DNA from: an uncultured Clostridia bacterium
GTDB lineage: Bacteria > Bacillota > Clostridia > Peptostreptococcales > Acidaminobacteraceae
Assembly: GCA_937880545.1 (NCBI GenBank)
Contig: CALFKA010000293.1
Location: forward strand, 1-9,542
Length of the DNA: 9,542 nucleotides
Direction: 5' to 3'
In this document: positions 1-5,837 of the stretch, in pieces
Numbering within the stretch: the first letter of the stretch is position 1
How the letters are laid out: each line of letters starts with the position of its first letter
Notes under the pieces: model-generated
The model's database searches: none
What the model was told of the DNA's origin: nothing
What the model saw: the letters and a program-made list of their open reading frames with translations, nothing else
Program-made: the position numbers and the translations under genes

Positions 1-1008
1 GATGAGCTTGGCCTGTAGATCGGCGATGGTTATCTCGTCTTCTAAAAAGACTACCATGTAGTCATCATTGGACGTGGCCTTTACAAGGTCCATGTAGTAA
101 GCTTCCATATCCTTCTGCGAGAGCGCAGGATCATAGGGTTTGACCCCTGGAGTGTTCTTGCTGTTGTGCTCCTGCTTGGCGACGAAAGCATTCAGGCGAT
201 CGACCACATCTTGTGGGGTAAGCCCATAGCGTTCAAGAAGTTGCTGGACATGGATGGGATAGCCTGTCGCCATGTCATAGATGGTGACCTCATGGTTTTC
301 ATCGATGTATCCTGTCTGCCACATCCCAAGAACATATGTCGTATGGACAACGATCGCCTCCTTGTCTTCAGACACCGTTGTTGTCGCCCGTAGAACATCG
401 GCACCATCATAGTCGGGGCTTATGTTATTACTCATCCTGTTGAACATCTCCGCAATACCCCAGATGTGGTAGTCCTTGATATTTTGGTTCATCTGCTCAG
501 CAATTTCAGGAGGCTTGCTGGCAAAGACAGGGTATTCATAGAAGCTCTTGTAATCCTCTTCTTCCGGCGAGTCCGAAAGTTTGTCGGGATGGATCAGCAT
601 GACAGGACCCTCCGTCACCATGGTCCACGTAATTTCAGGTGCGGGACGCACGACCGAGACCGTCTTCGTGAAATCCATCGCATTTCCATCCTTCGTGACG
701 GTGATGACCAGTTCCTGCTCTCCTTCGACACTCGTATCGATCTCAGAGAAACTGACTTCATCGAAGTCGCCACTCTCGATCAGTGTAACGGGATCAAAGA
801 AAGAGCCGAAGGCAATCTCCACCTCTCCCTCCTTGAGAACCAGTGTGGGTTTCTTTGACTCAGCGGGCGTTTCCACCGGTGTTTCAGGAATTGAGGGAGG
901 GGGTGTCTCCACAGGCGTCTCATCAGCTGCGGGAGGTGGAACGTTCACCTCGACGCAGGCGACAAGAAGAAGGGACAGACATAAGAGCAACATCAATAAT
1001 TTCTTCAT
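1..1008 (-). CDS. Predicted lipoprotein with Pro/Thr-rich linker and Ig-like domain (3' end outside window)
   Basis: The first 336 codons are visible and remain open at the left edge, so the protein is longer. The start is ATG at 1008, with AAGAGG about six bases upstream. The N-terminus MKK plus a leucine-rich core ends in a lipobox LLVAC with Cys18 as the lipidated residue, so the protein should be exported and anchored to the outer face of the membrane. Residues 20-50 form a Pro/Thr/Glu-rich linker holding the motif ETPVETP twice. Residues about 53-122 resemble DUF5011/HYR-type bacterial Ig-like domains: FGSFFDP, an EIDTSVEG-like stretch, then ITVTKDGN and a closing TKTVSVV strand. Residues from about 135 on (EYPVF, later VTIYDMATGYPI) recall DUF4163/DUF3298 extracellular domains as in PdaC or RsiV; this is a weak resemblance. 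It lies 39 bases after the Spx/ArsC-like gene with no terminator between, so co-transcription is likely. Function unknown. Confidence 0.85.
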   Translation of the reverse strand, partial: MKKLLMLLLCLSLLLVACVEVNVPPPAADETPVETPPPSIPETPVETPAESKKPTLVLKEGEVEIAFGSFFDPVTLIESGDFDEVSFSEIDTSVEGEQELVITVTKDGNAMDFTKTVSVVRPAPEITWTMVTEGPVMLIHPDKLSDSPEEEDYKSFYEYPVFASKPPEIAEQMNQNIKDYHIWGIAEMFNRMSNNISPDYDGADVLRATTTVSEDKEAIVVHTTYVLGMWQTGYIDENHEVTIYDMATGYPIHVQQLLERYGLTPQDVVDRLNAFVAKQEHNSKNTPGVKPYDPALSQKDMEAYYMDLVKATSNDDYMVVFLEDEITIADLQAKLI

Positions 1009-1047
1009 AGGCGTCCTCTTTCTATATAACGTCATTATTTACATACA

Positions 1048-1401
1048 TCAAGAACCCAGATGATCATAGAACCCTTTTTTGTATCCCACAATCACTTCGT
1101 CTGCATGGACGAAAATCGGTCGTTTGATCAGCATGCCTTCTCCGCTGAGAAGCTCGATGAGTTCCTCCTCCGAGAGACTCAGACGTTTGGTTTTCATATC
1201 CAGTTCGCGATAGAGAATCCCCGAAGTGTTGAAAAACGCAGCGATTCCCTTGGGATGCGAGCGAATCCAGTCAGTCAGTTCTTCTTTTGAAGGCGGTTGA
1301 GTCTTCAGGTCCATCAGCTCATAGGCTATGCCTCGCTCCTCCAGATCCTTTTTGGCTGCCCGGCATGTCGTACACTTATCAATACAAAATAGTCGATTCA
1401 T
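1048..1401 (-). CDS. Spx/ArsC-family thioredoxin-fold protein
   Basis: This 117-residue protein has the usual length and fold markers of the ArsC/Spx/MgsR family. A Cys10-Thr-Thr-Cys13 motif follows the first beta strand, FFNTSGILYREL occupies residues 56-67, and GMLIKRPIF at 89-97 holds the Arg94-Pro95 pair (cis-proline loop). Family members are either thiol-dependent reductases or, like Spx and MgsR, redox-sensing proteins that bind the RNA polymerase alpha C-terminal domain. The sequence alone does not decide between these. The CxxC spacing is as in Spx, but FFNTSG is shared by many generic 'arsenate reductase family' proteins with no proven arsenate activity. The ATG overlaps the rsmI stop by four bases (ATGA), and GGAGG lies four bases ahead, so translation is coupled to rsmI. 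No arsenic-resistance genes are nearby, which argues against a dedicated arsenate reductase. Confidence 0.9.
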   Translation of the reverse strand: MNRLFCIDKCTTCRAAKKDLEERGIAYELMDLKTQPPSKEELTDWIRSHPKGIAAFFNTSGILYRELDMKTKRLSLSEEELIELLSGEGMLIKRPIFVHADEVIVGYKKGFYDHLGS

Positions 1402-2216
1402 TTGTCCTCCAGTCGGAGCGCGGCTTGATACACTTCTCTCTTCGGCACGCCCCTCTCTCCTGCAATAAGTTCAATCGCTTCTTTTTTTCTATAACCCATC
1501 TCAAGGAGTTCTTGCAGGGCTTCCTCGAGTGTGCCTTCTGCTTCACTCTCGCCCGCTCCCTCCACCACCAGCACCAGCTCTCCCCGTGGCGCTTCCTCCT
1601 TCCACTCGAGCGCCGCATCTGAGAGCGGCAGGCGGATGACTTCTTCATGGAGCTTTGTCAGTTCGCGGCAGAGTGCCACGCGCCTCTCTCCAAACACTTC
1701 CAGCATATCTGACAATACGGCGGCGATCCTCGTCGGTGCTTCATAGAAGATCATGGTTGCCTTCATGTCCCGAAGTGTCAGAAGTCGGCTTCTTCGCTCC
1801 GTCTTCTTTCTCGGAAGAAACCCTTCAAAATAAAATGGCTGTGTGGGAAGTCCACTTAACACCAGAGCATTGATAAGTGCCGTGGGTCCCGAGATGACCT
1901 CCCAGTGTAACCCTTCCTCCATCAGCCGCACGACGAGCTCATACCCCGGGTCACTGATGAGAGGCATGCCCGCATCACTCACCAGGGCGACTGTCTTGCC
2001 TTCCTTCAGAAGGGCTATGATCTTTTCGAGCCCTTTGGCTCCGTGATGGTCACTGTAGTGCATGAGTTTTGTGCGAATCTCATAGTGGCTCGAAAGCTTT
2101 CTCGTGTGACGAGTATCCTCCGTAGCGATGACATCGGCTGTCTTTAAAACTTCTATCAGACGTGGACTGGCTTCGGAGAGATTGCCGATGGGTGTGGCAC
2201 ATATATACAGGCTCAT
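1398..2216 (-). CDS. rsmI: 16S rRNA (cytidine1402-2'-O)-methyltransferase RsmI
   Basis: RsmI methylates the ribose 2'-hydroxyl of C1402 in the decoding centre of 16S rRNA, using S-adenosylmethionine. The 272-residue protein is close to the family length (about 280-290) and carries the tetrapyrrole-methylase fold signatures in order: an N-terminal strand with TPIGNL, EDTRHTRKL near residue 33, the cofactor-loop stretch LVSDAGMPLISDPGYE around 78-93, SGPTALINALVLSGLP near 109-124, and FEGFLPRKK. The C-terminal part contains the helical tail usual for RsmI (GYRKKEAIELIA). It starts inside the last codons of trmN6 through an ATGA overlap, with GGAGG about seven bases upstream, and overlaps the Spx/ArsC-like gene in the same way. 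Neighbourhood with trmN6 and ricT matches the yabB-yabC order of Bacillus subtilis. Confidence 0.97.
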   Translation of the reverse strand: MSLYICATPIGNLSEASPRLIEVLKTADVIATEDTRHTRKLSSHYEIRTKLMHYSDHHGAKGLEKIIALLKEGKTVALVSDAGMPLISDPGYELVVRLMEEGLHWEVISGPTALINALVLSGLPTQPFYFEGFLPRKKTERRSRLLTLRDMKATMIFYEAPTRIAAVLSDMLEVFGERRVALCRELTKLHEEVIRLPLSDAALEWKEEAPRGELVLVVEGAGESEAEGTLEEALQELLEMGYRKKEAIELIAGERGVPKREVYQAALRLEDK

Positions 2217-2941
2217 CTTCTCTCCTCCACGTAACCGAGTGAGCGGTAGATCTCCTTCATCTCCTGGGACTCTTCTTCTCCTCTTCGCACCAAAAACACC
2301 CTTTCTTGCGTCTTCGTCTCTCCTCCCCTCACGCCTTCGACAAACACTCTGTTGGGAGGGACATCTTCTCTTGATTGTATCATAATCACATTCTTTGGTT
2401 GAATGTTCTTCTTTTTCATTGCATCGAGAAGCTCTTCTCTGCGTGAGGCGGGATAGATCAGGCAGATGCGTCCTCTCGGAGTCAAGTACTTGTCGACCAC
2501 CTGCATCAATTCAGGAAGCGACAGATAGGCTTCGCTGTGTGCCATCAAGCGCTCCGGGTCTTGTGTAAAATTCCTACCGGTGTCTGTCCGGTAGTAGGGA
2601 GGATTTGAGACGATCACATCAAAGGATGCTTCTTGAAGTGCGAGGGAGCGTATGTCTGCCTCTACGACTTTCACCCTCTCCTCAAGCCCGTTGATCTCCA
2701 CCGATCTCTTCGCCATATCGGCATAGCTCTTTTGGATCTCCACCGCTGTGACCTTCGCCCCCTTCACATATGCGAGAAGAAGAGCAATCACGCCGCTTCC
2801 CGTGCCGATCTCCAGCACCTGTTCATCCGCCGCTACATCCGAAAAGCCACTCAGAAGCACGGCATCTGTTGTGAACCGCACGCCCTTCTTCTTTTGGTAG
2901 ATCAGAAGTTTTCCGGGAAGGAGTTTCTCAAGCACTTCCAT
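2213..2941 (-). CDS. trmN6: tRNA1(Val) (adenine37-N6)-methyltransferase, TrmN6/YabB family
   Basis: This 242-residue Rossmann-fold methyltransferase has the N-terminal YabB-like segment (IYQKKKGVRFTTDAVLL, residues 14-30), SAM motif I LEIGTGSGV at 43-51, an acidic residue after the second strand (VEIQ), and NPPY at 113-116, the catalytic motif of N6-adenine methyltransferases. The E. coli homologue methylates A37 of tRNA-Val; the substrate in Firmicutes is less well established, so the exact target is inferred from family. The ATG at 2941 is the first start codon after a TAG in the same frame, and that TAG is the ricT stop 30 bases upstream. There is no Shine-Dalgarno-like sequence before it: the 18 bases ahead are mostly T and GCGC. 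The next gene, rsmI, overlaps it by four bases. Confidence 0.93.
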   Translation of the reverse strand: MEVLEKLLPGKLLIYQKKKGVRFTTDAVLLSGFSDVAADEQVLEIGTGSGVIALLLAYVKGAKVTAVEIQKSYADMAKRSVEINGLEERVKVVEADIRSLALQEASFDVIVSNPPYYRTDTGRNFTQDPERLMAHSEAYLSLPELMQVVDKYLTPRGRICLIYPASRREELLDAMKKKNIQPKNVIMIQSREDVPPNRVFVEGVRGGETKTQERVFLVRRGEEESQEMKEIYRSLGYVEERR

Positions 2942-2947
2942 ATGCGC

Positions 2948-2974
2948 AAAAAAAGCACAGGGAGAACCCTATGC
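2948..2974 (-). terminator. Intrinsic-terminator-like hairpin at the ricT/trmN6 junction
   Basis: On the minus strand GCATAGGG pairs with CCCTGTGC (8 bp, one G-U pair) around a TTCT loop, with bases 2955-2974 forming the stem-loop. A run of seven Ts follows at 2954-2948. This is the standard layout of a Rho-independent terminator. The ricT stop codon TAG (2971-2969) lies inside the upstream arm, and the trmN6 ATG begins seven bases after the T-run. If efficient, it would end the lepB-darA-holB-ricT transcript; partial read-through or translation-dependent opening are alternatives, because I see no clear promoter for trmN6 downstream of it. Confidence 0.7.
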
Positions 2975-3862
2975 TGTAGGCTTTCTGCGTCGTCTGGGAC
3001 GCGATCGCCGTTTGGATTTTGGTTTTGGCTTTCTGACTTTCGCCGGCTCCTCTTTGGGGAGCAGCTCTTTGTGGTCGATCCATTCGAACTCAAAGACATC
3101 TTCCTGATCTTTGTTTATACGCAGGCGCAATTTTCCCATCAGGTGGTTGCACTCCACGACGGTGGCTTCCTCTCCCTTATAGATGAGATTTGTGCCGACT
3201 TTCGGCATGAGTTTACGCATATGAACGTAGTGCTCTTCTTCATAGTTCAGGCAGCACATCAACCGACCACAGAGTCCGGAGATCTTTGTGGGGTTGAGAG
3301 AGAGATTCTGATCTTTTGCCATCTTAATGGAAACCGGGGAGAAGTCGGCCATCCAGCTGTTGCAGCAGATCTCTCTACCGCAGTTACCTAAGCCCCCCAG
3401 AGTCTTGGCTTCATCACGCACGCCTACCTGACGCAGCTCGATGCGGGTGTGGAAGACCGAGGCCAATTCTCTGACGAGTTCGCGGAAGTCCACGCGCTCC
3501 TCCGAGGCAAAGTAGAACAAAATCTTATTCGCTTCAAAGGTATATTCTACGCTCAAAAGTTTCATATCGAGCCCATGCGAGGAGATCTTCTCCTTTGCAA
3601 TCTCAAAGGCCCGCTTTTCTTTCAGGCGGTTTTCTTCTAAATTCAGGCGATCATCCGGTGTGGCAATACGGAGCACTCTTTTCAGGTCCGGCGGCAGACT
3701 CTCATCTTCCCGCTCGAAAATATCCGTAAGTGCCGTGCCGAACTCAATGCCACGAGCCGTCTCGACGATGACATAATCCCCTTTTTGAATGGGCAGATCC
3801 TGCGCCCAGAAATGATATATTTTGCCCGCTTTTCGGAAACGGACGCCGACTATATTTTTCAA
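2969..3862 (-). CDS. ricT: RicT/YaaT, PSP1-domain regulatory iron-sulfur protein
   Basis: RicT is the PSP1-domain member of the RicAFT complex, which in Bacillus subtilis binds Fe-S clusters and helps RNase Y mature certain mRNAs; it was first known for roles in sporulation and biofilm formation. The diagnostic stretch is present and nearly identical to the family: LGGLGNCGREICCNSW, then DFSPVSIKMAKDQNLSLN and SGLCGRLMCCLNYE. It gives the expected cluster-ligand cysteines (one plus a pair, then one plus a pair). The start is TTG at 3862; a strong AAGGAGG overlaps the holB stop, so the TTG is well supported. At 297 residues it is somewhat longer than B. subtilis YaaT (about 275). The excess is a very basic tail (residues about 275-297, mostly Lys, Arg and Pro) that could bind RNA. 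The partners RicA and RicF are not in this window. Confidence 0.95.
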   Translation of the reverse strand: MKNIVGVRFRKAGKIYHFWAQDLPIQKGDYVIVETARGIEFGTALTDIFEREDESLPPDLKRVLRIATPDDRLNLEENRLKEKRAFEIAKEKISSHGLDMKLLSVEYTFEANKILFYFASEERVDFRELVRELASVFHTRIELRQVGVRDEAKTLGGLGNCGREICCNSWMADFSPVSIKMAKDQNLSLNPTKISGLCGRLMCCLNYEEEHYVHMRKLMPKVGTNLIYKGEEATVVECNHLMGKLRLRINKDQEDVFEFEWIDHKELLPKEEPAKVRKPKPKSKRRSRPRRRRKPTA

Positions 3863-3871
3863 TCTTCCTCC

Positions 3872-4825
3872 TTACGAAAGACGTCCTGCCAGCTGTAAAA
3901 ACAGGGAGAGAAGGACAGCTCCTGCGGGAGCATTGGACTCCAGCCTCGCTTTTGCCTGCTCGATGAGCGCCGTACTGGAGGCGCTGTCTGAGCCGACCCA
4001 ACGGCTCTGACGGGCAAGTTCTTTCTTCTTGTCGGGATAGTAAAGATGGGTGGGAGACCCGTGTTTTCGAAAAAGCGACAGATCTCGAAGCCACATGAGG
4101 CAGTGCTCGAGAAGCAGCGATGCCTGCCGGCGATCGGTCTGATACTCTCGGGAAATTCGTACCAGCGCCACCCGGTCATTGAGGTACAGCGCTTCAAAGA
4201 TCTCCTCCGGTTTGTGAAAGAGCGTCTGCAGTTCTTCATCTTCTAAAATCTGCACGGCTCTTCGGAGGCTTCCGCCACTGAAGCGGGCGGCGAGCCTTCG
4301 GTCTTCTTCTCCATGATTTTCAGGGAGTCCTGAGAAGACTTCCTCTTCGCTCAGTGTCTCAAAGGTGTAGGTGAGTACGCGCGAGCGCACCGTCTCTAAG
4401 AGCCCTGAGACATTGGAGCTGATCAGAATGATGCTCAGAAAGTTTGGGGGCTCCTCCAGTGTCTTAAGAATCTTGTTCTGCGCCTGGGGGTTCATCTTGT
4501 GCGCATCATCGATGAGGAGTACCTTTTTTTGCGAATAGAGCGGTCTCTCCTGCGCGAACTGCACGGCTTCGCGAATCGCCTCGACTTTGATTGTCTTCTC
4601 GGCTTCAATCAGCAGAAAGTCCGGAAGAACTCTTTTTCTGCAGAGTTCTGCGGCCTCCTTTGAGCTTCTTTCAAAGATATGCTCGGCCAAAAGCAGCGCC
4701 GTCTTCTTCTTTCCAATTCCCTCAGGGCCGGAAAAAAGCAAGGCATGGGAAAGCCGTCCGGAGTCCGCCTGTTCTTTCAGGTGCTCCAGCAGTTTGCCAT
4801 GACCCAGGAGTTTTTGTGAATCCAT
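3872..4825 (-). CDS. holB: DNA polymerase III subunit delta' (clamp loader)
   Basis: Delta' is the rigid stator subunit of the clamp loader that places the beta sliding clamp on primed DNA. The 317-residue protein has HALLFSGPEGIGKKKT (residues 27-42), a P-loop-like motif, the Walker-B-like VLLIDDAHKM at 102-111, and the highly typical AQNKILKTLEEPP at 115-127. The SRC motif that supplies the arginine finger is seen as Ser148-Arg149-Val150, so the arginine is kept but the cysteine is replaced. The four-cysteine zinc module of many delta' and DnaX proteins is not visible: the segment between P-loop and Walker B contains only Cys62. The ATG shares a base with the darA stop (TAATG) and has only a weak ribosome site, implying translational coupling. 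The darA-holB-ricT order supports the identity over DnaX. Confidence 0.95.
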   Translation of the reverse strand: MDSQKLLGHGKLLEHLKEQADSGRLSHALLFSGPEGIGKKKTALLLAEHIFERSSKEAAELCRKRVLPDFLLIEAEKTIKVEAIREAVQFAQERPLYSQKKVLLIDDAHKMNPQAQNKILKTLEEPPNFLSIILISSNVSGLLETVRSRVLTYTFETLSEEEVFSGLPENHGEEDRRLAARFSGGSLRRAVQILEDEELQTLFHKPEEIFEALYLNDRVALVRISREYQTDRRQASLLLEHCLMWLRDLSLFRKHGSPTHLYYPDKKKELARQSRWVGSDSASSTALIEQAKARLESNAPAGAVLLSLFLQLAGRLS

Positions 4826-5151
4826 TAGAATTTCTGGAATTCTTCGACATCCAGCTGGAAGTAGATCGCCCCACCCACACGCACCTCAAGCGGTTCGCTG
4901 GCTGTGATGATACCCTGCGCAATGACGGGAATGGAGGGCATCTTTTCAATGCGGGAGCGGCACTTCTCTCGAATGATATCCTTGACGACATCGACCTGAT
5001 CTTCTTCGATACCGACGATGATGGTGGTATTGCCTCTCTTTAGAAAACCACCGGAGCTGGCGAGCTTGGTCGCACCGATCCTCTCTCTCGTCAGCGCATT
5101 CATCACTTCGGAGACGTCGTCATCCTGCACAATAATGATAAGCAGTTTCAT
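4825..5151 (-). CDS. darA: Cyclic-di-AMP receptor DarA (PstA/YaaQ, PII-like)
   Basis: DarA is a trimeric PII-like protein that binds the second messenger c-di-AMP; its downstream target is not settled. The 108-residue product (from ATG at 5151) matches the usual length and has the conserved GATKLASSGGFLKRGNTT stretch around the first ligand loop, followed by IIVGIE, and ends with VRVGGAIYFQLDVEEFQKF, as in the B. subtilis protein. I chose ATG 5151 because AAGAGG at 5162-5157 sits five bases before it and the protein then begins MKLLIIIVQDD like its homologues. An in-frame TTG at 5166 would add five residues but has no ribosome site. The gene begins 11 bases after lepB and overlaps holB by one base, so it is mid-operon. 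Confidence 0.95.
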   Translation of the reverse strand: MKLLIIIVQDDDVSEVMNALTRERIGATKLASSGGFLKRGNTTIIVGIEEDQVDVVKDIIREKCRSRIEKMPSIPVIAQGIITASEPLEVRVGGAIYFQLDVEEFQKF

Positions 5152-5162
5152 AATTACCTCTT

Positions 5163-5741
5163 TCAAAAAATCTCTATCTTGGAAAGCGGCCAGTAACGGA
5201 GGATGGCTTTCCCAATGATATCTTCTTTCCTGACCAGCCCGATCTCCGGAAATCGCGAGTCCAGACTGTGCTGGCGGTTATCTCCGAGGAGCACATAGTG
5301 CTTCTCGGGGATCTCTGCATAGTATTCGCCTTCTGTGCCATCTGTCAGGTAGCTCTCCTCGATCGCTTCGCCGTTAATATACACCTGCGACCCTTTGATC
5401 TCCATCGTCTCTCCCGGCAGACCGATGACGCGCTTGACGAGTGTCTTCTTACTCGAAAAAAGAGATACCAGTCTCTGGATGGGACCGAGCATCGCCCGCT
5501 CCGCTTCTGTGATCGGCTCATCGGTTCTGAAGGTGACGATATCACCGCGCTGCAATGTGCCATAGCGCCAGATCAGAAGATTGTCACCTTCCTGGAGAGT
5601 GGGTTGCATGGAATAGCTATATACCTGTGTATTGGAAAAGAACACGTAGAAGAGGGCGACGAGCACCAGTGCCCAAAGAAAGGATTCCATCCATTCGCGC
5701 AGCTGGCTCTTCTCCGATTTGTTCTGTCTGGGTTCAATCAT
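5163..5741 (-). CDS. lepB: Signal peptidase I
   Basis: This membrane serine protease (S26 family) cleaves signal peptides from exported proteins on the outer face of the membrane. The 192-residue length and single N-terminal membrane segment (about residues 20-36) are typical of the short Gram-positive type. The nucleophile is Ser44 in YSMQPTL and the general base Lys103 in LVKRVIGLPGE; the later GDNRQHSLDSR block is the conserved box E. About 20 extra residues lie between RGDIVTF and the Lys103 strand (EPITEAERAMLGPIQRLVSL), a length-variable region in the family. ATG 5741 is preceded by AAAGGAAA at a rather long spacing. It is first in the lepB-darA-holB-ricT cluster, a position usually held by tmk. 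Confidence 0.96.
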   Translation of the reverse strand: MIEPRQNKSEKSQLREWMESFLWALVLVALFYVFFSNTQVYSYSMQPTLQEGDNLLIWRYGTLQRGDIVTFRTDEPITEAERAMLGPIQRLVSLFSSKKTLVKRVIGLPGETMEIKGSQVYINGEAIEESYLTDGTEGEYYAEIPEKHYVLLGDNRQHSLDSRFPEIGLVRKEDIIGKAILRYWPLSKIEIF

Positions 5742-5763
5742 ACTTTATTGTTTCCTTTGCACG

Positions 5764-5772
5764 ATTATACCA
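5764..5772 (-). promoter_or_regulatory. Extended -10 promoter of the lepB operon
   Basis: Minus-strand TGG-TATAAT is a perfect sigma-A-type -10 hexamer (5769-5764) with the TGn extension. The -35 position, 17 bases upstream, reads GCTTTT and does not match consensus, as is common with extended -10 promoters. The predicted transcription start, near 5757, gives a leader of about 16 bases before the lepB ATG. The -35 position overlaps the T-run of the upstream nhaC terminator. Confidence 0.7.
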
Positions 5773-5786
5773 TACTTCCCCAACGT

Positions 5787-5810
5787 AAAAGCAGCCCCCG
5801 TAGGAGCTGC
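5787..5810 (-). terminator. Rho-independent terminator after nhaC
   Basis: On the minus strand GCAGCTCC pairs with GGGGCTGC (8 bp, one G-U pair) around a TACG tetraloop, followed by TTTT and then ACG. It lies 27 bases after the nhaC stop. The T-run is short, so some read-through into lepB is possible. Confidence 0.75.
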
Positions 5811-5837
5811 CTTATCTGCAGAGTGATGTTACGTCTA

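Noticed and set aside
1023..1051. TTGATG, 17-base spacer, TATATA on the minus strand as a promoter for the lipoprotein gene
   Set aside because: The transcription start would fall near 1016, inside the gene's own AAGAGG ribosome site (1020-1015), so the message would lose it.
581..1063. Plus-strand Ser/Thr-rich reading frame opposite the lipoprotein gene
   Set aside because: The repetitive composition mirrors the Pro/Thr/Glu linker codons of the minus-strand gene; it is an antisense shadow.
1048..1401. Calling the thioredoxin-fold gene a true arsenate reductase (arsC)
   Set aside because: No arsR, arsB or acr3 is nearby, and the sequence is equally consistent with Spx/MgsR or YffB-type proteins.
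2633..3391. Long plus-strand reading frame of 252 codons
   Set aside because: It lies antisense across ricT and trmN6, which have full family signatures; its translation shows no recognisable motif.
4828..4842. Inverted repeat GAATT/AATTC near the darA-holB junction
   Set aside because: It encodes conserved C-terminal DarA residues and has no T-run; a five-base dyad here is likely chance.
5152..5166. Upstream TTG start for darA adding five residues
   Set aside because: No ribosome site precedes it, while ATG 5151 has AAGAGG at good spacing and matches homologue N-termini.
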